Shown: positions 1-6,518, numbered from the stretch's first letter. The stretch: DNA of 36,495 nt from a virus (IMGVR_UViG_3300042475_002678:1-36495); one strand, 5' to 3'. Numbers and translations are program-made. Notes: generated by a model from the letters alone, not told the origin.

Positions 1-984
1 CCTTGCCGTGGCTTCCGCGACCAACTGGAATGACGCCCCGCCGCGTATCCAGTCTGTCGCCAATGACTTACGCAACGTGTGCAGGGGCTTGCCGTAGTCT
101 GCAATGCCCGCCTCGATCCTGGCCTTGTCGATGATGCGGGCGTGGTGTTCGCGGAAGCCACGGCAAGGCCCGTCGTCGTAACTCTCGTCCTGCGCCTTGA
201 GCAGCAGCCCCGCGAGGGTTGCGTCCATTGGGGCGAAGCGGTCCCGCTGCTTGGTCCCTCTGTCTGTGCGCCCGTTGTGCGCCCGGATGGGGATGTGGAT
301 GACGTTGTTGTGCCACTGCACATCGGTCCATCGCAGGTTCCGAATCTCCTCCCGACGCAGACCAGCCCGGCGAGCGATGCAGAACGCGAGGAACGCCGTG
401 GGGTTGGTGATGTACCCGGCGATAGCGTCGGCCTGCTCTTGGGACACGTAGGACCATCCAGCCGCCCCGCCCGCCGCAATGTTCAGGGTGTGCGTCCGTA
501 GGGCTTTCTTGGCGAACGGGTTGCGGGTCGCGAGGGGTGTGGAGCGATTGACGGCGAACTCGAAGACCACGCCCAGCCGGGCCACGATGCCCGCGATGGT
601 GTTGGCCGACAACTTGTCTGAGTCGCGGCCCTTCGCGTCCCGCAGGTGGTTCACGAACTGGCGTGCGTGTTCCGCCCCCACGTCGCGAACGCGCTTGTTG
701 CCGATGACGGAGATGAGCCGGTCGATAGCGGCAACCTGGTCGGCGAGGGTCTTCGCGTTGAGGTCCGTGCGTTCCAGCCGGTAGGCGTCACGCCACGCGA
801 GCAGCGTCGTTGGGTCCACCCTCCCGACCATGACGCCACGCTCGGCAATGCGTTGGGTGGCCAACCGTTCGGCGTCCTTCTTGCCGCCGATGGTGGACTT
901 GCGGCCCAGCGATTCACGCGAGCGCGTTCCATCGGGCAACTGATAGGACAGCTGCCAGTAGTCGCCGTTACTTCGCACTCGCAT
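1..984 (-). CDS. int: Tyrosine recombinase (phage integrase), C-terminus cut by window edge
   Basis: Site-specific recombinase that would integrate and excise the phage genome at att sites. There are 328 codons in the window with no stop, so the gene runs off the left edge. The N-terminal part (about residues 60-150) fits a SAM-like core-binding domain. The catalytic domain shows ARRAGLRREEI (catalytic Arg about 210), a beta-hairpin Lys near 245 and HTLRKS (His302, Arg305). The second His/Trp and the nucleophilic Tyr would lie outside the window. The ATG at 984 has GGAAGG upstream and overlaps the stop of the preceding 83-residue gene by 17 bases, so the two are probably co-translated. It is the last gene of the leftward small-gene operon. 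An attP site would be expected just past the left edge. The family call is secure; the integration target is unknown. Confidence 0.93.
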   Translation of the reverse strand, partial: MRVRSNGDYWQLSYQLPDGTRSRESLGRKSTIGGKKDAERLATQRIAERGVMVGRVDPTTLLAWRDAYRLERTDLNAKTLADQVAAIDRLISVIGNKRVRDVGAEHARQFVNHLRDAKGRDSDKLSANTIAGIVARLGVVFEFAVNRSTPLATRNPFAKKALRTHTLNIAAGGAAGWSYVSQEQADAIAGYITNPTAFLAFCIARRAGLRREEIRNLRWTDVQWHNNVIHIPIRAHNGRTDRGTKQRDRFAPMDATLAGLLLKAQDESYDDGPCRGFREHHARIIDKARIEAGIADYGKPLHTLRKSLATDWIRGGASFQLVAEATAR

Positions 985-1219
985 CGGTCGCGTCCTTCCT
1001 GTTGCCGGTGAGGTCGCGGTAGTGCGCCCCCTCCGGCGTGTTGTGCGTCAAAAACCGCGCGGCCTTGATCGGGTCGGCGATGCTGATAGCGGCGTGCAGG
1101 GCGAGCGTCTTCGGGACGGGCTTGCCCATGATCGCGGTCAACTTGTCGGCGAGGTCGTTGAGCGTGTCGTCTGTGCCCCATGACGGGGCCAGCATGTAGG
1201 TTGTGCGTTTGGTGGGCAT
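968..1219 (-). CDS. Small hypothetical protein directly upstream of integrase
   Basis: An 83-residue protein beginning MPTKRTTYMLAPSWGTDD. It is basic at both ends, with a predicted helical middle (about residues 18-55). I do not recognise the family. Its position immediately before int, with overlapping ends, raises the possibility of an excisionase or directionality factor, but no winged-helix or MerR-like motif is clear, so that is inference only. The ATG at 1219 is preceded by GAGGGG at 7-base spacing. That Shine-Dalgarno lies in the 3' arm of a perfect 9-bp hairpin (1226-1249), which suggests translational control. Confidence 0.7.
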   Translation of the reverse strand: MPTKRTTYMLAPSWGTDDTLNDLADKLTAIMGKPVPKTLALHAAISIADPIKAARFLTHNTPEGAHYRDLTGNRKDATDASAK

Positions 1220-1225
1220 AATCCG

Positions 1226-1249
1226 ACCCCTCGCGTTTCGGCGAGGGGT
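1226..1249 (-). promoter_or_regulatory. 9-bp inverted repeat sequestering a ribosome binding site
   Basis: On the plus strand ACCCCTCGC (1226-1234), a 6-base loop, then GCGAGGGGT (1241-1249). In minus-strand mRNA the hairpin sits between the stop of the 101-residue gene (1257) and the ATG at 1219. Its 3' arm contains the GAGGGG that would serve as Shine-Dalgarno for the gene before integrase. There is no U-run after it, so it is more likely a translational or processing element than a terminator. Confidence 0.6.
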
Positions 1250-1256
1250 GGGGTGG

Positions 1257-1562
1257 TTACTGGTTGCGAGCCTTCGCGATTGCGGCGCGGGCGGCGCACA
1301 TGGCCTCCTGTTGCTCTGTTGTGCGGCCCTTGCCAAGATCGGGCAACCCCTTCGGCGTGACGCAGTGTTGAAGCACAGCCTGCAGAGCCGCCAGAAGATC
1401 GGGGGCGGCTTCCGCAAGATCGCCAACGCGAGATGCGTTGCTCTGGTTGTAGTGAACGTCCGTGTTGAGGATGACGCGGCAACTGCCCTCGTCGTCTTCT
1501 TGGACTTCGGAAACGCTGAAACCCCATCCCGCCGTGTGCTTCGCCTGCATGTCCTTTGTCAT
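1257..1562 (-). CDS. Small phage hypothetical with APDLLAA / ARAAIAKA motifs
   Basis: A 101-residue protein. Its C-terminal half contains APDLLAALQAVL and ends in ARAAIAKARNQ, a pattern I recognise from many small phage early proteins of unknown function. The upstream neighbour (1559-2017) carries the same two motifs in the same order, so the pair look like diverged tandem duplicates. The start ATG overlaps the neighbour's stop (ATGA, 1559-1562), indicating translational coupling. No enzyme motif or membrane segment is visible. Confidence 0.75.
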   Translation of the reverse strand: MTKDMQAKHTAGWGFSVSEVQEDDEGSCRVILNTDVHYNQSNASRVGDLAEAAPDLLAALQAVLQHCVTPKGLPDLGKGRTTEQQEAMCAARAAIAKARNQ

Positions 1563-2017
1563 TGTGCACCTCCCTTAGCCTTCGCGATTGCGGCGCGGGC
1601 CATGATCGCGCCCTTGATCCAAAACTTGTCGGCCACGGGGAAGTTGGGATTCCCGCTCATCTCTTCGTAGTGCCTGACGACTTCTTCGCACGCCGCGAGC
1701 AAGTCGGGCGCGGAGGCAAACAACGCCGCCGCCCTTGGATTCTGGCAAATCGCGTAGATTGTCCACTCGTTGCCACTTTCTAGCGAACTCTCTGGAATGA
1801 TGACGTAGTTTTGTGGGTAGTCGATGCCAGGGTGAGAGGCTTGTTTAGGGCCGCGAACCACAAGCGAAACGTCGCACGGGCTTGGTCCATTTTTGTAGGT
1901 CCCACTCAGTTTCAACTTTTCCATATCCGTCACCATCCTTTCCGCCGCGCGATTGTGTTCGCGGGCACTGTAACCCGGTGCCATTGCTGCCAACGCTGAT
2001 GCGAGGGTTGGGGTCAC
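1559..2017 (-). CDS. Phage hypothetical, paralogue of the downstream gene
   Basis: Up to 152 residues. It contains APDLLAACEEVV and ends with ARAAIAKAKGGAQ, matching the motif pair of the 101-residue gene that follows. The GTG at 2017 has GGGGGG six bases upstream and overlaps the endolysin stop as GTGA, the coupling used repeatedly in this genome, so I chose it. An alternative is ATG at 1936 or 1924, giving about 121-125 residues that begin near MEKLKLSGTYKNG. The extra N-terminal stretch overlaps one copy of the repeated GCGAGGG motif, which weakens the longer start. Function unknown. Confidence 0.72.
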   Translation of the reverse strand: MTPTLASALAAMAPGYSAREHNRAAERMVTDMEKLKLSGTYKNGPSPCDVSLVVRGPKQASHPGIDYPQNYVIIPESSLESGNEWTIYAICQNPRAAALFASAPDLLAACEEVVRHYEEMSGNPNFPVADKFWIKGAIMARAAIAKAKGGAQ

Positions 2018-2415
2018 TTGGCACCCCCCATCGCCCGCTCGACCTTCCGCCAGTACGCGACCGTTGCGGCCTTGCGGTGTCCGCGTGGACCGCCGTTCCA
2101 GTTCCGCGCCACCTTCTCCGCATCTCCGCATCGGGCGTAGTGGTCCGAGTAGACCCGGAACATCTCGCGCGACTTCGCGGGGTCCAGGCGGTCGGCCAAG
2201 GTGTACCGATCCTGGCCCAAGATTCGATTCACGTCCTCGACCATGATCGGGTGAATCTGGAGGATGCCGACAGCCTTGCCGCCGTCGCCAACCGCGTCCG
2301 CCCGCCCGCTGGACTCGACCATCTCGATTGCGGGGAGGACTCTGGCATACCGATCCGCCTTGCCCGCGCCGAGCGCGAGGAAAGCCAACGCTGTGAGTGC
2401 TAACGTACGTCGCAT
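2014..2415 (-). CDS. Secreted lysozyme-like endolysin (SLT-type transglycosylase fold)
   Basis: A 133-residue muralytic enzyme candidate that would cleave the glycan strands of peptidoglycan at lysis. Residues 1-20 form a signal peptide or signal-anchor (MRR, then a hydrophobic stretch rich in Ala and Leu, then GKA before DRY). The catalytic region has EMVESSGRAD, with Glu34 the likely catalytic residue, followed by KAVGILQIHP (about 47-56) and NWNGGPRG (about 105-112), the layout of SLT/goose-type lysozymes. The ATG at 2415 has AGGAG at about 8 bases. It lies in the small-gene operon with int, about 20 kb from the holin candidate. An N-terminal export signal implies Sec-dependent release, as in SAR or signal-peptide endolysins. 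Confidence 0.82.
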   Translation of the reverse strand: MRRTLALTALAFLALGAGKADRYARVLPAIEMVESSGRADAVGDGGKAVGILQIHPIMVEDVNRILGQDRYTLADRLDPAKSREMFRVYSDHYARCGDAEKVARNWNGGPRGHRKAATVAYWRKVERAMGGAK

Positions 2416-2540
2416 ATGTCTGCTCCTGAGACTGTGCCGCGCCCCCGGTCCTGCAAGACGCGGGGGCACTTCATTGAACTGGTCGGACGTTCCGGCCAGT
2501 GAAACCCGCCTGGCGTCGGTGGACGCGAGGCGAGGGGTGG

Positions 2541-2738
2541 TCAATCACAGTCAACCGTGTTGATCGCCTTCTCGATCACTTCGCATATCCGGGTGTCGTG
2601 GTTTTCCGACTTTTCCGCCGACAAGTCGCGCGCCCCCTCTATCGTGACGCGCCGACCAAACAGCCGCCACTTGCCCAAGTTAGCATTGAAAACCCACACT
2701 TCGTAGTACGTTCTTGGCGTTCGCGTGAACTCAGGCAT
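2541..2738 (-). CDS. Small hypothetical protein
   Basis: A 65-residue protein with a beta-rich start (TYYEVWVFNANLGKWRLFG) and a helical C-terminus. The ATG at 2738 has GGAG seven bases upstream and overlaps the stop of the preceding gene by 8 bases. The stop is followed at once by the CCACCCCTCGC element that recurs after other genes of this operon. I do not recognise it. A compact single-domain accessory protein is all that can be said. Confidence 0.7.
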   Translation of the reverse strand: MPEFTRTPRTYYEVWVFNANLGKWRLFGRRVTIEGARDLSAEKSENHDTRICEVIEKAINTVDCD

Positions 2739-2970
2739 TTTGCGACTCCATTTGGCGTTGCAGCGCGTCCCATCCGTAGGGCGATGGGTTTGCGGCGACA
2801 ACGCCCAGACTCCCCGCGTCCCCGCTGGCGATTATGCCCGCGTCGGCGTAGGTGTCGATCAAGCCATTGCACAAGTCCGACGCGAGCCGGAACAGCGAAC
2901 ACACTGCGACACACTCCCAAGGCGACACAAGCGAACGCTTGATGCAAACCAGATACTTTTCGCGCTCCAT
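2731..2970 (-). CDS. Small cysteine-containing hypothetical protein
   Basis: A 79-residue protein beginning MEREKYLVCIKRSLVSPWE, with four Cys residues spread over the first half but no CxxC pair. The ATG at 2970 has GAGGAG six bases upstream, which favours it over the in-frame upstream ATG at 3000. Overlap with the next gene suggests co-translation. No family recognised. Confidence 0.7.
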   Translation of the reverse strand: MEREKYLVCIKRSLVSPWECVAVCSLFRLASDLCNGLIDTYADAGIIASGDAGSLGVVAANPSPYGWDALQRQMESQNA

Positions 2971-3082
2971 CGTTTGCTCCTCTGCTGCAACATTTTCCAA
3001 ATCTCCGCCAGTTTCCGACGCCGGAAACTATGGCATTCTGCGAAACCCGCGCCGTCCTGTGGGGAGGGCGCGAGGGGTGGGG

Positions 3083-3655
3083 TTACAGTCGCTCGGTTTT
3101 ATACAGCAGGGTTTCGTATTCCTCGCCCAGCAGGGCGCGCAGCCGCTTGGCTTCTGCGCCGCACGCTTCGTACGTGTCACGGGCCTTGATGCTGTCATCG
3201 CTGTAGCCGTACTCAGCCGCCCACGTAGCGAAGCAATCCGCCGCATCGAATCCGCTAGCGTCGGACGCGAGGCAATCCAGTACGTCGGCGAGGGTTGGTG
3301 CAACCGGCTCGGTGTGCCGGGCGATTACCTCCTCGCTCCAGATTGTCTTTTGCGACAAGAGCAAGTACGGCACGGGTCCGCCCGGCTTGTATTGAAACCG
3401 CTTGCGGTCGTGTTCGGAAAGCCCGTACGCTTCGATTCCGTGCTTGGGTTTCCATCGACGATGCGCACTGCCCATTGAGTATTCAACCCGCATCGTGTAC
3501 CCGCGTGGGTTGGTGATGACGCATTCCCAGTGTGACGCGAACTTGTGCCAATCGTCCGTAGGCCCAGAACGCTTCGCGAGGGGTGATGCGGTCATCTTGA
3601 GGCCCAGGCGTTCGATAAACTGGTGTACGGTCGGGTTGGTATCATTCTGTGCCAT
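3083..3655 (-). CDS. Conserved phage hypothetical protein (about 190 residues)
   Basis: The protein starts MAQNDTNPTVHQFIERLGLK and has a beta-rich centre (ECVITNPRGYTMRVEYSMG). The C-terminal helical section runs through TLADVLDCLASDASGF, an Asp/Phe/Trp-rich stretch, EYGYSDDSIKARDTYEAC and RLRALLG. I recognise this FxxWaxEyGYdxDSxKA-type ending from many actinobacterial and proteobacterial phages, where it remains uncharacterised. The start at 3655 has AAAGG seven bases upstream; an ATG at 3670 is possible. It is the largest non-enzyme member of this operon. Confidence 0.82.
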   Translation of the reverse strand: MAQNDTNPTVHQFIERLGLKMTASPLAKRSGPTDDWHKFASHWECVITNPRGYTMRVEYSMGSAHRRWKPKHGIEAYGLSEHDRKRFQYKPGGPVPYLLLSQKTIWSEEVIARHTEPVAPTLADVLDCLASDASGFDAADCFATWAAEYGYSDDSIKARDTYEACGAEAKRLRALLGEEYETLLYKTERL

Positions 3656-3776
3656 GACGATGCCTTTCATCGTTCGTGGTCCGGCGAGGGTTGGGGTGCT
3701 ACCCAGCCCCGCCATTCGGCCCACACTACGCGGGCCGTGAAACCCGCCCCTGGCGGTTAGGCCGGGGGCGAGGGAG

Positions 3777-4013
3777 TTAGGCCGATATCTCTGTGAACCT
3801 GATCCCGCTCCCGTTGAGGCTGCCCACTACCCACAACAGGCCGCGCCCGTTGCTATCTACAACCCGATAGGCAATGCCCGGATGAACCGCACGAATCCGA
3901 TTCCCAGCCGCGCGAACGGTGCGGCGCACGTCCCTGAGCCAAACGGCAAGAGAATGCCTAGATTCATCTGAGCCGCCCTTGATACGCGAGGGTTGGATAG
4001 ACTTAGTGGCCAT
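3777..4013 (-). CDS. Small basic hypothetical protein
   Basis: A 78-residue protein, strongly basic in the first two thirds (RDVRRTVRAAGNRIRAV) with a beta-rich end (GLLWVVGSLNGSGIRFTEI). The ATG at 4013 has GGAG eight bases upstream. The basic helix could bind nucleic acid, but no known DNA-binding fold is evident. The stop is followed by a GC-rich element with CCGCC/GGCGG pairing and GGGTTTC, also seen after neighbouring genes. Confidence 0.68.
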   Translation of the reverse strand: MATKSIQPSRIKGGSDESRHSLAVWLRDVRRTVRAAGNRIRAVHPGIAYRVVDSNGRGLLWVVGSLNGSGIRFTEISA

Positions 4014-4128
4014 TGGGTAAGCTCCAGTGGTACGGGCGTTGTCGGGTGCAACCGACACGCCCACTTGCGACCCCCCGCACGGCGCGAGGGAAACCGGCGC
4101 GGGCCTGTTGAGGCGCGCGCGGGGAGGG

Positions 4129-4503
4129 TTACTTGGACTTGGCCGCGAAGTAGTTGCCCACAGCCGTATAGGGCCAGTGGGCTGGTTCGTCTTCAGAGGG
4201 GGCCGATTCCATGCCGGGGCTGTAGATGCGACCCAAGGCACACATAGCGGCGTACTCGGGCGAAGACTGGCCCGCGTGCCATTCGGTCAAGGCCCAGTAC
4301 GCGCCGACGATCAAATCGGACGCGCAGCATTCCCCACCCTCGCCCAAGTAGAGCCAGGCATCGTTGTCGGATTCTTCGCCCTTGACGGCATCGGCCAATT
4401 CGATAAGGGCTTGGCACAGGTCGATGTCAGGCCCATCGGTTCGGAACAAAGACGAACGAGCGATGGTGTCAAACGCGCGAACGGTATCAGCATTGGCTTT
4501 CAT
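4129..4503 (-). CDS. Acidic small phage hypothetical protein
   Basis: A 124-residue acidic protein, mostly helical, with ALIELADAVKGEESDND and a Trp/Tyr-rich middle (GAYWALTEWHAG). The ATG at 4503 has GGGAG eight bases upstream; the longer reading starting at 4551 lacks such a site. The acidic character fits the many small host-takeover proteins of phages, but no specific family is recognised. Confidence 0.68.
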   Translation of the reverse strand: MKANADTVRAFDTIARSSLFRTDGPDIDLCQALIELADAVKGEESDNDAWLYLGEGGECCASDLIVGAYWALTEWHAGQSSPEYAAMCALGRIYSPGMESAPSEDEPAHWPYTAVGNYFAAKSK

Positions 4504-4581
4504 TGCTATTGCTCCCGGCCCTGCAAGGCCATAACAACCCCGAAAACCCATCCGGCCCGTTGGGGCGGGAGGGGTGGTAGA

Positions 4582-4893
4582 TCAAAGACCGGCAATCTTG
4601 GCCACTACTCGCTTGGATATCCCCGAGCGATTCAACGTAAAACAACCCGACCGAATGGCCGACAACCCGCCAATGCTCCCGCCATCAGTTCCCCAAGTAG
4701 AACCCGCCTGAGTCGCAGGCAATTCCGCCAAGTATCCTCCCGCCATCATGTCGCAATCGACGAATGCCGAATTGTCGCCAGCGGGAAAACGCTTGCTAAT
4801 CGTCACGATGCATCCACGCGCCGAAACGCTGTACCCATCCCCCTTCACCTTCGCCATCCAACCCGCCAAGTCAAACATTGTCGCAGTGCCCAT
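4582..4893 (-). CDS. Conserved phage hypothetical, first gene of the leftward operon
   Basis: A 103-residue protein starting MGTATMFDLAGWMAKVKG. The C-terminal half holds STWGTDGGSIGGLSAIRSG and then LNRSGISKRV, a Gly-rich signature that I believe recurs in phage hypothetical proteins, function unknown. The ATG at 4893 was chosen because a good promoter (-10 at 4926-4931) lies just upstream. The alternative ATG at 4941 falls inside that promoter's spacer and could not be on the same transcript. Confidence 0.75.
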   Translation of the reverse strand: MGTATMFDLAGWMAKVKGDGYSVSARGCIVTISKRFPAGDNSAFVDCDMMAGGYLAELPATQAGSTWGTDGGSIGGLSAIRSGCFTLNRSGISKRVVAKIAGL

Positions 4894-4925
4894 CGGTCGT
4901 TCCCTTTCGTGTTCCCCGATACACC

Positions 4926-4954
4926 AGTATATAGCACTCATCGACCAAAAGCAA
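4926..4954 (-). promoter_or_regulatory. Sigma70-type promoter for the leftward small-gene/integrase operon
   Basis: On the minus strand TTGCTT (4949-4954), exactly 17 bases, then TATACT (4926-4931). Transcription would start near 4919, about 26 bases upstream of the ATG at 4893. It is the best housekeeping-like promoter I saw and faces away from the rightward gene cluster, so this operon is probably served by host RNA polymerase. Confidence 0.65.
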
Positions 4955-5178
4955 GGGAACAGACAAGGAAAAACAGAAAAAACTGGAAAACTTGCACCCC
5001 AGCCACAGATTCCGCCCGTCCCCCCCTTGAATTGTTAGGTTTTCGTGCGTAGAATCATGGGACATACGGGAGATGTGAGACAACACCAGGCGCCCAGCGA
5101 GCAGGTGATGCAACCAGAGCAGGCACGCGCAACGATGCGACCGTGCGGCGTAACGGGCAGAGCATGACGCACAGACCA

Positions 5179-5229
5179 ACCAACCACGCGGCGAGCACTG
5201 GCGACACCAGTGCAGACACCAACCACGCG
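5179..5229 (+). repeat. 12-bp direct repeats flanking an inverted repeat
   Basis: ACCAACCACGCG occurs at 5179-5190 and again at 5218-5229. The inverted repeat at 5195-5213 sits symmetrically between the two copies. Such a compact direct/inverted/direct array is typical of regulator or initiator binding sites. Confidence 0.6.
5195..5213. promoter_or_regulatory. Operator-like inverted repeat
   Basis: GCACTGG (5195-5201), five bases, CCAGTGC (5207-5213): perfect 7-bp arms with 12-bp centre-to-centre spacing, about one helical turn, as expected for a dimeric helix-turn-helix repressor. It lies between divergent transcription units, where a lysogeny repressor would act, although no repressor gene is recognised in the window. 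Confidence 0.45.
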
Positions 5230-5358
5230 CAGGGCAAGGAGCAGAGTGAGAAAAACACTGTCAATGGCGGTAGGTGGGTGTGTGAGCGGATGGGCCAGTG
5301 GTTACGGATGGGTAGGGCCAAGCTGGCGGGGCCGGTGTGGACAGGGCTAGCCATGACA

Positions 5359-5378
5359 GAGAGAGAGAAGAGAGAGAG
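5359..5378 (+). repeat. Perfect purine mirror repeat (H-DNA potential)
   Basis: A 20-base all-purine GA tract that reads identically in both directions about the AA at 5368-5369. A second, shorter mirror tract is centred at 5463/5464. Homopurine mirror repeats can form intramolecular triplexes and are sometimes found near origins or regulatory regions. Confidence 0.55.
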
Positions 5379-5761
5379 GATGGGACAGGCGAGCGACACG
5401 AACGGCAAGGTGAGTAGTGGTGAGTAGGTGAGTGGTGGTGGTGGACGCCAGCAGGAAGAGAGAAGAGAGAGGGAGTGTGTGGTGGTGGTCGGGTGACACA
5501 CACACGCACGAACGCAACCGGGTGACCAGGCTCCACCGAACGCAATGCGAACGAACGCACAAGCAAGCACGAATCCGCACAAGGAACCGCACAGATGCAA
5601 CGCAACCCACGCAACCACAAGCAGTTAGCGATGCTTGCACCGAGCATTGGACGCGGGGAACGCCGGAAAGAGAGGGGGGCCAGGGGGGGTTCCCGCGTGC
5701 GGGCCGGTTCAATTGACCCCCACGATTGTCTAAACCAAAACGACCCCGGTCAGGAGTGGCC

Positions 5762-5971
5762 ATGAAGCGAAAGACTAGAAAGCCGCAGGAGCATCACCTT
5801 TGCCTCGGGTGCAACGAGTTCACGAACCATCCGTCGCGCGTGTGCGTGAAGTGTGTTCGGGACGCTGACCGGCACGACTGTCTTCTGCCCGAAGAGATGA
5901 GCGACCGGGACAGGGACGCGATGGAGGCGATCAAGGGGCCGGTTGAAGGGAAACTGATTGTGGTCACCTGA
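5762..5971 (+). CDS. Small zinc-ribbon-like protein
   Basis: A 69-residue protein beginning MKRKTRKPQEHHLCLGCNEF. It carries a CxxC knuckle (CLGC) followed about 14 residues later by CVKC, with a further His and Cys after it (RHDC). This is a plausible zinc ribbon for nucleic-acid or protein contacts. The ATG at 5762 has AGGAG five bases upstream, which decides against the TTG start at 5726. It is the first gene of the only rightward cluster, so it may encode a regulator or host-interaction protein. Confidence 0.68.
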   Translation: MKRKTRKPQEHHLCLGCNEFTNHPSRVCVKCVRDADRHDCLLPEEMSDRDRDAMEAIKGPVEGKLIVVT

Positions 5972-6036
5972 AACCCTGAGATTCCGCGCAACACCACCCC
6001 CAATGCCCCGGATAAGTAGAGAACATGGAGCAACAC

Positions 6037-6261
6037 ATGAAGTTCAACAGTCAAACCGCATACCTCGTCACGATGAAGCATCCGATGGTCGAGAACCGGG
6101 TTGAGGTTCGGGTGCTTGCGAAGGACACGGACGAGGCTGCACGATTGGCCGTACAAGCCGAAGAGTACGGGATCGGGATGCCGGGGTACTGGCAATCTGG
6201 TCGCGTCGTTGCGATAGAGGAGATTGGGCCGGTGTACGTGCCCGTGAAGGAGCCAGCATGA
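6037..6261 (+). CDS. Small hypothetical protein
   Basis: A 74-residue protein starting MKFNSQTAYLVTMKHPMVEN. The alternation of beta strands with one helix (DTDEAARLAVQAEEYG) resembles small phage alpha/beta proteins, but no family is recognised. The ATG at 6037 has GGAG six bases upstream; an ATG at 6025 is possible. Its stop overlaps the next gene's start, so it belongs to the rightward operon. Confidence 0.65.
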   Translation: MKFNSQTAYLVTMKHPMVENRVEVRVLAKDTDEAARLAVQAEEYGIGMPGYWQSGRVVAIEEIGPVYVPVKEPA

Positions 6262-6518
6262 GTGACACATTCAGGATCAAGCCGCTGGTGTGGGAGAAAG
6301 AATACCGCCCCAGCGAGGCGTACACAGCGACGCCACAGCCCACGTTCTTTCGGGTCGCGGTTTGGTATTCAGACGCCCTCTCGCTTTGGGGTTGGTGCAT
6401 TGATAACCGAGATTCGATTTGGCACGCAAACGGGCTAGAGAAGACGCCTGAAGACGCCAAGGCGCGGGCCGAATCCGCCTACCGCGACCTCCTGATGGCC
6501 GCATTGGAGCCAGCATGA
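6258..6518 (+). CDS. Small hypothetical protein
   Basis: An 86-residue protein. The opening IKPLVWEKEYRPSEAYTATP followed by aromatic strands (FFRVAVWYSDALSLWGWC) and a C-terminal helix (EDAKARAESAYRDLLMAAL) looks like the common small phage proteins of the form KPLxW...A...A.A.AYxxRI, all of unknown function. ATGA overlap with the preceding gene and AAGGAG upstream support translation. Confidence 0.7.
   Translation: MSDTFRIKPLVWEKEYRPSEAYTATPQPTFFRVAVWYSDALSLWGWCIDNRDSIWHANGLEKTPEDAKARAESAYRDLLMAALEPA

Larger units (their letters stand above)
212..4090 (+). repeat. Thirteen same-orientation copies of GCGAGGG
   Basis: Copies begin at 212, 530, 743, 1241, 2001, 2530, 3070, 3288, 3576, 3684, 3768, 3986 and 4084, most extended to GCGAGGGGTGG or GCGAGGGTTGG. 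Several lie directly after stop codons (1241, 2530, 3070, 3768), others inside genes and in different reading frames. By eye I found one reverse copy inside this interval (the hairpin arm at 1228-1234), one just past it (about 4325), and only a few scattered ones across the rest of the window. Confidence 0.6.
4955..5761. other. Divergent non-coding control region
   Basis: About 0.8 kb without a convincing gene between the leftward operon and the rightward cluster. The plus strand is strongly purine-rich around 5355-5475, with alternating GA and GTG runs, then A/C-rich with irregular CGCAAC/CGCACA/CGAACG words from about 5500 to 5620. It holds a 12-bp direct repeat, a 7-bp inverted repeat and two mirror purine tracts, listed separately. 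Short open frames exist but have biased low-complexity translations and no ribosome binding site. It could be an operator/origin region or carry a non-coding RNA. Confidence 0.55.

Noticed and set aside
4894-4941. Upstream ATG at 4941 as start of the first operon gene
   Set aside because: It lies in the spacer between the -35 and -10 elements, so it would not be on a transcript from that promoter, and the ATG at 4893 fits the expected leader length.
5143-5427. Plus-strand 94-codon reading in the divergent region
   Set aside because: The translation follows GA-rich low-complexity DNA, and the internal ATG at 5164 lacks a convincing Shine-Dalgarno.
5432-5716. Second plus-strand reading in the same region, and the long minus-strand reading at 5055-5618
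   Set aside because: Both have strongly biased composition (Arg/Thr/His or Ser/Leu/Pro/Cys) reflecting repeats rather than protein, with no start site support.
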